This document shows, piece after piece, positions 1 to 5,818 of a stretch of 5,818 bases of DNA (the stretch's first letter is position 1; each line of letters begins with the position of its first letter). The DNA lies in contig JAJYCM010000177.1 of NCBI GenBank assembly GCA_021778375.1, positions 1-5,818 of the forward strand, in the 5' to 3' direction. Source of the stretch: Bacteroidota bacterium. GTDB lineage: Bacteria > Bacteroidota > Ignavibacteria > Ignavibacteriales > Ignavibacteriaceae. The translations under genes were made by a program, and so were the position numbers. A model generated the notes under the pieces. It ran no database searches. It saw only the letters and a list, made by a program, of their open reading frames with translations, and was not told the DNA's origin.

Positions 1-382
1 CGATTAAGCTACCTGTACCAATAAAAACTGAACCTGATGTTCCTGATGTATCAGCGTTGAGAAAGAAAGAAGATAGAGTAGCTCTAATATTGGATGTAGT
101 GTAAGTACCACCGATTGTTCCACTGAATAGAAACTTGGAATTAATACCTGATGAGTGCTGAACATAATATCCCGAACCTGTTCCGCCGAGATTTCCGTTA
201 GTTCCGTTTATATTATATATTACATTTAAAGTATCATTATTCGAACCTGTATAATTTATTGACCAAGTACCGCTTAATGACGGAATAGTTGTGGTTGTTG
301 TAACTGGGTTGTTATCCAAACTTTTGCATGAGTAAAACATCAGCGCAGAAAATAATAAAAGCATCCCGCCCAATAATTTCAT
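1..382 (-). CDS. Putative secreted lipoprotein, 5' part only (runs off the left edge)
   Basis: This open frame starts with ATG at 380-382 and stays open to base 1, giving 127 residues without a stop, so the C-terminal part is missing. The N-terminus is a lipoprotein signal: a short Lys-containing n-region, a hydrophobic stretch (about residues 3-17), and a lipobox Phe-Tyr-Ser-Cys with Cys19 as the expected lipidation site. The aromatic residues at -3 and -2 make the lipobox loose, but such boxes are common in Bacteroidota-type genomes. A Thr-rich linker (residues 28-32) leads into a Ser/Thr/Gly/Asn-rich domain with alternating strand patterns that begins Leu-Ser-Gly-Thr-Trp (36-40), an opening often seen in lipocalin-like small barrels. 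That fold is inference only, and I do not recognise the family. GGAG lies 6 bases upstream of the ATG. The gene is separated from mdh by a terminator, so it is probably its own transcription unit. Confidence 0.8.
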   Translation of the reverse strand, partial: MKLLGGMLLLFSALMFYSCKSLDNNPVTTTTTIPSLSGTWSINYTGSNNDTLNVIYNINGTNGNLGGTGSGYYVQHSSGINSKFLFSGTIGGTYTTSNIRATLSSFFLNADTSGTSGSVFIGTGSLI

Positions 383-388
383 TCTTAA

Positions 389-392
389 CTCC
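389..392 (-). promoter_or_regulatory. Ribosome binding site of the lipoprotein gene
   Basis: On the minus strand GGAG is followed by six bases and then ATG. This spacing supports the first Met over the in-frame Met7 and Met15, and it keeps the whole signal peptide. Confidence 0.65.
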
Positions 393-536
393 AAATTTTT
401 TTGTGAAAAATAATAGGTAATCTTTTCAGGTCCGTTCTTTCGATTATTTTTTAGTTGAAAGTTCTTTTGCACAATCGCACAACAGACCAAAAATCAAACA
501 TCAATTTAGTAATTTTTTAAGAGTAGGAAAATTCAA

Positions 537-565
537 ATCTTACTGCTCCATTAAAGCATTGTCAC
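537..565 (-). promoter_or_regulatory. Candidate sigma70-like promoter for the lipoprotein gene
   Basis: On the minus strand, GTGACA (560-565, five of six matches to TTGACA) is followed by a 17-base spacer and TAAGAT (537-542, four of six matches to TATAAT). It lies directly past the mdh terminator and would leave a leader of about 150 bases before the lipoprotein ATG. The caution is that Bacteroidota-type sigma factors prefer a different promoter (TTTG and TAnnTTTG), and no good copy of that was found here. AT-rich spacers also give matches by chance. Confidence 0.25.
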
Positions 566-575
566 ATATAGTAAT

Positions 576-625
576 AAAAAAAACGCTAACCATAACCTAC
601 AATTTTAATAGGTTTGATTAGCGTT
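576..625 (-). terminator. Intrinsic terminator downstream of malate dehydrogenase
   Basis: Reading the minus strand, AACGCTAATCAAACCTA pairs with TAGGTTATGGTTAGCGTT across a 9-base loop. The stem has an 8-bp base (AACGCTAA/TTAGCGTT), a middle part with one G-U pair and a single bulged A, and a 6-bp top (AACCTA/TAGGTT). It is followed at once by an eight-base T run (the A run at 576-583 on the plus strand). The hairpin begins 21 bases after the mdh stop codon. There is no T run on the plus-strand side, so it should work only for leftward transcription. Confidence 0.9.
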
Positions 626-646
626 GCAATTTGAAAGGAGAAATAA

Positions 647-1612
647 TTAGAATCCGAGTCTCTCCATATCTTCGACAAGTTTTTTAACTGCATTTATAGA
701 ATTGTCAAATGCAGCCTGTTCATCCGCATCTAATGATAATTCAACTACTCTTTCAATTCCGTTTGCACCAAGCACGGCTGGAACGCCTGCGTAATAACCT
801 GTTACTCCAAATTCTCCGTTAAGCAATGCGCAAGCCGGTAGTAATCTTTTTTCATCAAGTAATATAGATTCCGCCATCGCGGTCGCAGAAGAAGCAGGGG
901 AATAAAATGCAGATCCGGTCTTTAATAATTTAACAACTTCGCCGCCTGCCATTTTAGTCCGTTCAACCATAGCCATAATAACTTCTTTGGCTTTAGCTTT
1001 GTCTTTATACTTCCGCTCGAGCATTTCCATAACCGGAATGCCGTTAACATTGGCGTAGCGGATTAGTGGAACCATTGTATCTCCGTGTCCGCCAAGTACC
1101 ATTGCATTTACATCTTTAACAGAAACGCCGAGTTCCCATGCAATAAAAGTCGAAAACCGGGAAGAATCCAAAACGCCTGCTTGCCCAAGAACTCTGTTAG
1201 CTGGGAAGCCAGATACTTTTTTGAATAGTGTCACCATTGCATCAAGAGGATTTGATATAATCATAACGATTGAGTTAGGTGCATACTCGCGAACATTTTC
1301 TGCAACTACCTTCATAATTTTTGCATTAGTGCTAAGCAGATCATCCCTGCTCATTCCTGGTTTGCGAGGTAAACCTGCAGTGACGATAACAAGATCTGAT
1401 CCGGCAATATCTTTATAATTATTCGTGCCGGTGACTTTTACATCGAAGCCATCAACGCGCGCTGCTTCGGCTATATCAAGGGTCTTCCCCTGTGGAAGGT
1501 CTTCAACTATATCATAGAGAACAACGTCACCTAATTGTTTCATAGCGATCAATTGTGCCAGTACACCGCCAATTTGTCCGCCGCCAATAAGTGCAATTTT
1601 TTTATGTGCCAT
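647..1612 (-). CDS. mdh: NAD-dependent malate dehydrogenase (LDH-like type)
   Basis: This cytoplasmic enzyme interconverts malate and oxaloacetate with NAD(H) in the TCA cycle. The protein is 321 residues, normal for the LDH-like malate dehydrogenases of Chlorobium and relatives. The Rossmann glycine motif is at residues 10-15 (GGGQIG). Asp34 at the end of the second strand fits NAD rather than NADP preference. The substrate loop reads AGLPRKPGMSRDDLL (79-93): Arg83 sits at the position that separates malate (Arg) from lactate (Gln) dehydrogenases, and Arg89 is the mobile-loop arginine. Asp149 and Arg152 lie in the GVLDSSRF segment, and the catalytic His176 lies in GGHGD. All key residues are present. 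AAGGAG five bases before the ATG fixes the start. The gene looks less AT-rich than its neighbours, which would fit a well-expressed core gene. It has its own terminator and a 210-base upstream gap, so it is probably transcribed alone. Confidence 0.97.
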   Translation of the reverse strand: MAHKKIALIGGGQIGGVLAQLIAMKQLGDVVLYDIVEDLPQGKTLDIAEAARVDGFDVKVTGTNNYKDIAGSDLVIVTAGLPRKPGMSRDDLLSTNAKIMKVVAENVREYAPNSIVMIISNPLDAMVTLFKKVSGFPANRVLGQAGVLDSSRFSTFIAWELGVSVKDVNAMVLGGHGDTMVPLIRYANVNGIPVMEMLERKYKDKAKAKEVIMAMVERTKMAGGEVVKLLKTGSAFYSPASSATAMAESILLDEKRLLPACALLNGEFGVTGYYAGVPAVLGANGIERVVELSLDADEQAAFDNSINAVKKLVEDMERLGF

Positions 1613-1617
1613 AATAT

Positions 1618-1623
1618 CTCCTT
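1618..1623 (-). promoter_or_regulatory. Strong ribosome binding site of mdh
   Basis: AAGGAG on the minus strand lies five bases before the mdh ATG. It is the best Shine-Dalgarno match among the genes of this window and shows that this genome can use such sites. Confidence 0.85.
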
Positions 1624-1679
1624 ATTATATTTTCCCGCTTATGCGGATTGGATTTAGTCTACCTTTTAAGAGGCAAACT

Positions 1680-1718
1680 CTCCGAAGCATTCTTGTAAAT
1701 TTCAAGTCTGCTTAGGAG
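1680..1718. repeat. Imperfect 39-base palindrome in the mdh upstream region
   Basis: The two 16-base arms (1680-1695 and 1703-1718) surround a 7-base loop (TAAATTT on the plus strand). Thirteen of 16 positions pair: CTCC with GGAG at the base, AAGCA with TGCTT in the middle, and CTTG with CAAG at the top, interrupted by one single and one double mismatch. It lies 68 bases upstream of the mdh start and 105 bases past the stop of the kinase gene. No T run follows on either strand, so it is not a standard terminator. It could be an operator, a leader RNA structure, or a 3'-end structure of the upstream unit. Confidence 0.6.
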
Positions 1719-1822
1719 TATTTACTTATGGGACTAAAAATAAAGAAGTTTAAGGAGAATTTAAAAAGAGGGAAATAAATAGAAATAACAAAATGCCCCA
1801 ACCTTGCTCTTGAACTTATACA

Positions 1823-2239
1823 TTATTTATGAAGATTTAATATAAGAATTGTCTCCGTGCCGTCAGGCGTAACTTCATATTTCAAGTCGTCCATATAAAC
1901 GCGCATCAGGTACAATCCGCGCCCTGAATCCTTAAGTAAATTTTCAGGCTCGGTAGGATCAGGAACTTTTGATGGATCAAAACCCTTACCTTCATCTTTA
2001 ACATGAATATATAATTTGTTTTCGACTACCTCAACGTCAATTTTAACCTTTTTATTTGTGTCACATTTGTTAGCGTGAATGATTGCATTCGTAGTCGCCT
2101 CGGTTACTGCCAAAAGTAATCCCGGGAGTCGTTCCGAATCAATATTAAGATCGATTGTAAAATAGTTTACAAACTCTTCTACAGTGATCAAATTATTAGG
2201 ATCGCTATCAATTTCTAGGGAGTAATTTTTCTCAGCCAA
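1823..2239 (-). CDS. RsbW-like ATP-binding protein (anti-sigma factor / serine kinase, HATPase_c_2 type)
   Basis: This 138-residue single-domain GHKL ATPase belongs to the RsbW/SpoIIAB group. Known members bind a sigma factor, or phosphorylate a STAS-domain antagonist (RsbV/SpoIIAA) in partner switching. The N-box is LAVTEATTNAIIHAN (43-57) with the Mg/ATP residues Glu47 and Asn51. The G1 box is DEGKGFD (82-88) and the G2 box is SGRGLYLM (105-112). No transmembrane segment, HAMP or histidine phosphorylation domain is present, so it is not a two-component kinase. The start codon is TTG, since no ATG lies upstream before the in-frame stop at 2276-2278; GGA sits six bases before the TTG. It follows the barrel gene by 59 bases. 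No sigma factor, STAS antagonist or PP2C phosphatase is visible nearby, so its partners are probably encoded elsewhere. The exact target is unknown. Confidence 0.9.
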   Translation of the reverse strand: MAEKNYSLEIDSDPNNLITVEEFVNYFTIDLNIDSERLPGLLLAVTEATTNAIIHANKCDTNKKVKIDVEVVENKLYIHVKDEGKGFDPSKVPDPTEPENLLKDSGRGLYLMRVYMDDLKYEVTPDGTETILILNLHK

Positions 2240-2245
2240 TAATAT

Positions 2246-2248
2246 TCC
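2246..2248 (-). promoter_or_regulatory. Weak ribosome binding site supporting the TTG start of the RsbW-like gene
   Basis: On the minus strand the order is TTTGGA, then ATATTA, then TTG GCT GAG. The GGA core with a six-base gap is the same spacing seen at the lipoprotein gene, and it favours this TTG over the rarer ATT and ATA codons just upstream. Confidence 0.4.
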
Positions 2249-2298
2249 AAATTTTTGATGCCAAAATAATAAAATTTATATACTATTCAATTCTAAAA

Positions 2299-4284
2299 TT
2301 AAAAATTCCAATTCATGTTTAGATTTAAGTTCGCCTGCTGTCTAGCTGTATTATTGTCAGCCGAAATAAATTCATACCAGCCCGTTAAAAAGAAAGTTAA
2401 GCTTTTTTTAATTGAGAAAGAGACTTCCGTAAGCGGACCTATGCTTAAATACCTTGAATCCAAAACTTTTAGAAGTCCCTGATAATTAAAAGTACTTAAA
2501 GAGAAAAACCTTGCGCCTAATGAGAAATTAAATCGGTAATAATTTAATGTAAACTTTGGTTCAGAAAAAATTTCTTCAAGGTAGCGTGTTGGATGTGTGC
2601 TGAATGATGCCCATTTCAAGTCGCCTTGCTCTGTAAGTTTAACGTAACCATCGTGCTCAAAGCTAAGATTATATGATAAAATAATTCTGGTAGAATCCGA
2701 CGCGGAAAACTGTCTGAACGAAAAGCTTCGGTAATTAGGATTTAAATCTTCAAAATCATAGACCGTGTAGTTAGCCATTACGCTAAAGCTATTGTATGAT
2801 GAAAAATATTTTCCGTAATAATTCCCGCCCGATTCTAATTTGATTATTCTATTGATATTGTTGTTTGAACTCGACTCAGAATATATATAAACTATATGAT
2901 TAAATGTTCCTTCCAAGCTAAGGAAAGCGTCAAAAAATGGGGTTAATGTTTTTATATATTTAATGCGGAGTATCGAAAGAAGTTCGTCTCTGTCATCAAA
3001 GTTTTCCGGACTTGGAGTATCATATCTTAATTTGTTTTGTAAAAAGCTGAAGAAAAGTTGATCGCCGGGTGATAAATTAACGTTGCCTAATAATGAAAGT
3101 GAAATTCTTTTGGCGATATTGTCGTTGCGGCTTTCCATGTCCGACCTCTCCTGGTAAAATACATCGCTTATTCCAGGAAAATTTTTTGTTATGTGCCTTT
3201 CGTCCCTTTCGGAATAATTGAATTTTAATGCTCCGTTAAAGACTTTTGAATTGTAGTTTGTTGTAGATTCAAACTCTAATTTTAATTCATTTACTTTCGT
3301 ATCGAATATTGATGACGAAGCTAACAGGGGTGTGCGATAACGGGTGTCGCGGTCAATTGTGCGCCATGTGACTCTTCCTAGTAATGACTGAGCAAATATT
3401 TCTAAGAATTGGTTGTAGTTTAGCTGATCTTGAAGAACATTTGTCGTCTCGGTTCTGCTTTGAATATTATTTATTATGTCAAAAACTGCGGAAGTAATTG
3501 AATCAGCGGTGAAATAGAAATCTTTTCTGTTTTGAAAAAATTGATAATTTATAATATTGAAAACATTCTTTTCTAATTCGTTAGTCACTAAAAAATTCAT
3601 GTATCGTAAAATGTTCTTCCTCGGTGAAATATCTTCATTCTTAAACTTTAACTGAGTACTAACTATGAAGTTTGAAAAATCAAAATTGTTTAAATATCCT
3701 TCGCCCCCATAGACTGGCCCATAATCAACCTCGCCTATTTGCCGGTTATTTGTGTAACCGGCAAAAGGAGCAATTACAATCTTTTGTTCGGGCTTAATTT
3801 CTCCGAAAGCTATCAAGCTTGAAGACGAAGCCTGGTTTATTTCAAACTGGCGGCTGTCCGAATATATATTATTATTTACAAGTAGTCCTAAACTTAAAAT
3901 TTTGCTAAAGGAATAATCGCCGGAGGTCGAGAAAAAATGTTCATCTCTTGTGCTATTCTGATTTGATTTAATGAAGGTAGAATTATAATTCTCAGAAACA
4001 TCTAATAACCAGTCGCTAAATTTTTTATGAAACTGAAGATTAGTTGAAAGTGAATAAATGTTTAACTGCTTATCGAAATTTGTTGAAAGTAAATTCAAAG
4101 GCATGTTAGTTTGAATAAGATTAAGACTGTCTATCTGTCTCTGTCCATAAGTTTTTGTTATAGCAGAAAATATTAATATTAATATTAATATTTTCAGTTT
4201 TCCGAAACTTTTTGGAAGAAGTTTTTTCGAATATATTAAAACTCTTTGATCCAAAATTCTATGGTAAAACTTCTTGGGTATCAA
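2299..4284 (-). CDS. Uncharacterised exported protein, probable outer-membrane beta-barrel
   Basis: I do not recognise the family of this 661-residue protein. It has a basic N-terminal stretch and a hydrophobic core of alternating Ile and Leu (about 32-39), then a likely signal-peptidase site near Thr-Tyr-Gly/Gln (47/48). Gln right after the cut is common in Bacteroidota. The rest is rich in aromatic residues, Ser and Asn, with repeated alternating-hydrophobic segments typical of membrane beta-strands, and it ends in Trp-Asn-Phe, as many outer-membrane barrels do. I see no lipobox, TonB box, plug domain or catalytic motif. The start is uncertain: the frame opens after a stop at 4291-4293, no ATG occurs before the signal peptide, and the TTG at 4282-4284 has no clear ribosome binding site. 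A later start such as TTG at codon 11 would shorten the unusually long n-region. It lies 38 bases after the RNase gene and 59 before the RsbW-like gene, which suggests co-transcription. Its role (porin, transport or structural) cannot be told. Confidence 0.8.
   Translation of the reverse strand: MIPKKFYHRILDQRVLIYSKKLLPKSFGKLKILILILIFSAITKTYGQRQIDSLNLIQTNMPLNLLSTNFDKQLNIYSLSTNLQFHKKFSDWLLDVSENYNSTFIKSNQNSTRDEHFFSTSGDYSFSKILSLGLLVNNNIYSDSRQFEINQASSSSLIAFGEIKPEQKIVIAPFAGYTNNRQIGEVDYGPVYGGEGYLNNFDFSNFIVSTQLKFKNEDISPRKNILRYMNFLVTNELEKNVFNIINYQFFQNRKDFYFTADSITSAVFDIINNIQSRTETTNVLQDQLNYNQFLEIFAQSLLGRVTWRTIDRDTRYRTPLLASSSIFDTKVNELKLEFESTTNYNSKVFNGALKFNYSERDERHITKNFPGISDVFYQERSDMESRNDNIAKRISLSLLGNVNLSPGDQLFFSFLQNKLRYDTPSPENFDDRDELLSILRIKYIKTLTPFFDAFLSLEGTFNHIVYIYSESSSNNNINRIIKLESGGNYYGKYFSSYNSFSVMANYTVYDFEDLNPNYRSFSFRQFSASDSTRIILSYNLSFEHDGYVKLTEQGDLKWASFSTHPTRYLEEIFSEPKFTLNYYRFNFSLGARFFSLSTFNYQGLLKVLDSRYLSIGPLTEVSFSIKKSLTFFLTGWYEFISADNNTARQQANLNLNMNWNF
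4169..4192. repeat. Perfect tandem hexamer repeat, four copies of AATATT
   Basis: Four exact AATATT units sit inside the 5' part of the barrel gene. The unit is its own reverse complement. On the coding strand it gives alternating ATA (Ile) and TTA (Leu) codons that form the hydrophobic core of the signal peptide. Gain or loss of a unit would keep the frame and change the core by two residues. Confidence 0.85.
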
Positions 4285-4322
4285 ATCTGTTTAAAAAGTA
4301 TAAAAGTGTAAAAATGATCACT

Positions 4323-5720
4323 TCAAATTTCAAATACATCGCCTCGTGATGGTATAGAAATATTCTTAAACCCAGCGGTCTTCAATCTATCAGAATATTT
4401 AAGCTGCTGGTCATAGTCGCCGTGTACTAAAAAAATATTTTTTAATTTATTTCTGTCAAATTTCGATGAATAATCCGTCAACTCGTTCGAGTCAGCATGA
4501 GCTGAGAAGGAATTCATTACTATTACTTCTGCTTTGACTTTATACTCATCGCCGAAAATGTTTACTTCTGTTGCTTTGTCTATTAATTTTTTACCTAATG
4601 TATTTTCAGCACAGTACCCAACCATCAAAATAATATTTTTACTATTTTCAATGTTGTTAGCAAGATGATGGAGTATCCTCCCGGTTTCTGCCATTCCGGA
4701 TGCAGAGATAATCATAATGGGACCACAAATATCGTTTAACTTTTTTGAGTCTTCAACATCCGTGATATACTTAAGTTGGTTGAATCCGAATGGGTCATCA
4801 TATTTATGTAAAAACTTAACTGTGTCTTCATCAAAGCATTCGGGATGTTCACGGAAAATTTCGGTTGCATTTGTAGAAAGAGGACTGTCAACATATATAG
4901 GAATTCTTGGCGCTTGTTTGCTCTCAAAAATTCTATGCACTGAGTAAACTAATTCTTGCGTTCTGCCAACACTAAATGCCGGCACAATAATCTTACCGCC
5001 GTTTGTTATTGCCTTTTTTATTACCTCGGCAAGCTTCGCTTCGCTGCCTTCGATTTTATCATGGAACCTTCCCCCGTATGTACTTTCGCAAATAAAACAA
5101 TCAACATCTGGAATTTGTTCGGGGTCTTTTAATATCGGAAGGTTCGGTCTTCCTAAATCTCCGGAAAATCCAAACTTAATTTCTTTACCATTCTCTTTAA
5201 TTTTCAAATAAACTATTGCCGACCCCAATATATGACCGGCATCGTAAAACATTACCGAAACATCTTCATTTATCAAAATCTCTTCGTGATAACTAAACCC
5301 CTTCATTAAAGGGAACACTGCTTCAGCATCTTTCTCATCATACAAAGGTTCGAAAGGCTTCTTCCCTTGTTTAATCCTTTTTTTATTTACATACTCAACA
5401 TCTTTTACTTGAATATGAGCGCTGTCTTTAAGCATTATTCTCGATAGATCTTTTGTAGCATTGGTGCAAAAAATTGAGCCGTCAAATCCTTTCTTAACAA
5501 GATTAGGAATATTTCCGCAGTGATCAATGTGAGCATGCGATAAAATTAAATAATCAATTTCTTCCGGGTTAAAAAGATCAAAATCCTTATTTATCTCGAA
5601 TGCTTCCTTTCGTTTACCCTGATAAAGACCGCAGTCAAGGAGATAAGTTTTATTATTAATTTTTAATTTATGCATTGAACCTGTTACGGTTCTGTCAGCT
5701 CCGATGAATTGTAATTCCAT
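4323..5720 (-). CDS. Beta-CASP metallo-beta-lactamase-fold RNase (MBL-fold exonuclease, CPSF-73/Ysh1-like)
   Basis: This 465-residue cytoplasmic zinc-dependent nuclease matches the bacterial CPSF-like group (COG1236 type, such as Thermus TTHA0252), which processes or degrades RNA. It has all the metal-site motifs of the fold: Asp29 in the first strand, HAHIDH (62-67), His163 in GHILGS, and Asp188 in SGDLG. The beta-CASP motifs follow: motif A Glu212 in CESTYGGRFH, motif B His408 in FSAHAD, and motif C His433 in LVHGD. The ASGMAETGR loop (340-348) is also characteristic. The order is the MBL domain (about 1-200), the beta-CASP insert (about 245-370), and the RNA-specificity segment that closes the fold (about 385-450). 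Length is normal and no key residue is missing. The start is ATG, with a weak AAGG about ten bases upstream. It is the first gene of the probable leftward unit with the barrel and RsbW-like genes. Its true RNA substrate is not shown by the sequence. Confidence 0.95.
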   Translation of the reverse strand: MELQFIGADRTVTGSMHKLKINNKTYLLDCGLYQGKRKEAFEINKDFDLFNPEEIDYLILSHAHIDHCGNIPNLVKKGFDGSIFCTNATKDLSRIMLKDSAHIQVKDVEYVNKKRIKQGKKPFEPLYDEKDAEAVFPLMKGFSYHEEILINEDVSVMFYDAGHILGSAIVYLKIKENGKEIKFGFSGDLGRPNLPILKDPEQIPDVDCFICESTYGGRFHDKIEGSEAKLAEVIKKAITNGGKIIVPAFSVGRTQELVYSVHRIFESKQAPRIPIYVDSPLSTNATEIFREHPECFDEDTVKFLHKYDDPFGFNQLKYITDVEDSKKLNDICGPIMIISASGMAETGRILHHLANNIENSKNIILMVGYCAENTLGKKLIDKATEVNIFGDEYKVKAEVIVMNSFSAHADSNELTDYSSKFDRNKLKNIFLVHGDYDQQLKYSDRLKTAGFKNISIPSRGDVFEI

Positions 5721-5793
5721 AAAAATCAGACCTTTTTTTTGTTTTATGTAAAATAAATAAAATTTTCATAGAAAGTAGTAAATCGGAAAGTAA

Positions 5794-5818
5794 CTAAAGC
5801 CCTCATGCTGGGATTTAG
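5794..5818. other. Hairpin at the right edge, possible terminator of a neighbouring gene
   Basis: CTAAA-G-CCC pairs with GGG-A-TTTAG across a 7-base loop, giving eight pairs and one G/A mismatch. It lies 74 bases upstream of the RNase ATG. On the minus strand only a weak T-rich tract (TTACTTTCC) follows; on the plus strand the bases that follow lie outside the window. It may end an upstream gene or a convergent one, and the arms may continue past the edge. Confidence 0.4.

Larger units (their letters stand above)
1613..1822. other. Spacer between the RsbW-like gene and mdh
   Basis: This 210-base gap probably carries the mdh promoter, but I could not pick one with confidence. Besides the 39-base palindrome and the mdh ribosome binding site, it holds a small CCGC-TTAT-GCGG hairpin at 1635-1646, which would lie in the mdh leader. 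No intrinsic terminator was found for the upstream gene. Confidence 0.5.

Noticed and set aside
469..482. Short direct repeat GCACAATC-GCACAA in the lipoprotein leader
   Set aside because: Fourteen bases with under two copies is within chance expectation, and no further copies were seen nearby.
1221..1418. Open frame of 65 codons on the plus strand inside mdh
   Set aside because: It lies wholly opposite the conserved mdh coding sequence, has no ribosome binding site and no recognisable motif; it is a shadow of mdh.
1624..1629. TATAAT on the minus strand just before mdh
   Set aside because: It overlaps the approach to the mdh Shine-Dalgarno site, only 11 bases from the ATG, and has no matching -35 element at 17 bases; it cannot serve as the -10 box for a normal leader.
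1728..1778. Short plus-strand ORF of 16 codons, Lys-rich, with GGAG nine bases upstream of ATG
   Set aside because: The apparent ribosome binding site is simply the end of the palindrome arm, the peptide is very short and of low complexity, and AT-rich spacers give such ORFs often. Not called without conservation.
4717..4947. Open frames on the plus strand (76 codons) and in another minus frame (4736-4927, 63 codons) inside the RNase gene
   Set aside because: Both overlap the strongly conserved beta-CASP region of the real gene and show no protein-like features of their own.
5721..5793. Possible promoter TTTACT, 17 bases, TATTTA before the RNase gene
   Set aside because: The -10 half matches only three of six consensus bases in a very AT-rich tract, so it is not better than chance, although a promoter is expected somewhere here.
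1..5818. Search for CRISPR arrays, insertion sequences, tRNA genes, toxin-antitoxin pairs or phage genes
   Set aside because: No regularly spaced repeats, transposase motifs, terminal inverted repeats, tRNA-like cloverleaf or phage-type proteins were seen; the gene content is core metabolism, RNA processing, regulation and envelope.

Overview
The window is an AT-rich bacterial segment in which every convincing gene lies on the minus strand. The best guess for the host is the Bacteroidota/Chlorobi/Ignavibacteria group. This rests on an LDH-like malate dehydrogenase of the type found in Chlorobium, a lipoprotein with an aromatic-containing lipobox, a large outer-membrane-type beta-barrel ending in Trp-Asn-Phe, and a stand-alone RsbW-like kinase. 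This placement is inference from protein character, not from a marker gene.

In the direction of transcription (high to low coordinates) the layout is as follows. A beta-CASP metallo-beta-lactamase-fold RNase (4323-5720) comes first. After a 38-base gap comes an uncharacterised, probably outer-membrane, beta-barrel protein with a signal peptide (2299-4284). After a 59-base gap comes a small RsbW-like ATP-binding anti-sigma/serine kinase (1823-2239). The short gaps and shared strand suggest one transcription unit. A 210-base spacer follows, holding a strong imperfect palindrome (1680-1718). Next is malate dehydrogenase (647-1612), with a good ribosome binding site and a clear intrinsic terminator (576-625). 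The left end holds the 5' part of a lipoprotein gene (1-382), which runs off the window. A sigma70-like promoter candidate for it lies just past the mdh terminator.

Functionally this is mostly a housekeeping neighbourhood: RNA processing, a TCA-cycle enzyme, a partner-switching regulator and two envelope proteins. No CRISPR array, mobile element, tRNA or rRNA was seen, and nothing strongly indicates a new defence or other multi-gene system. The less ordinary points are: the unknown barrel gene sitting between an RNase and a signalling kinase; non-ATG (TTG) starts inferred for two adjacent genes; a perfect four-copy hexamer repeat encoding the signal-peptide core; and the palindrome upstream of mdh.
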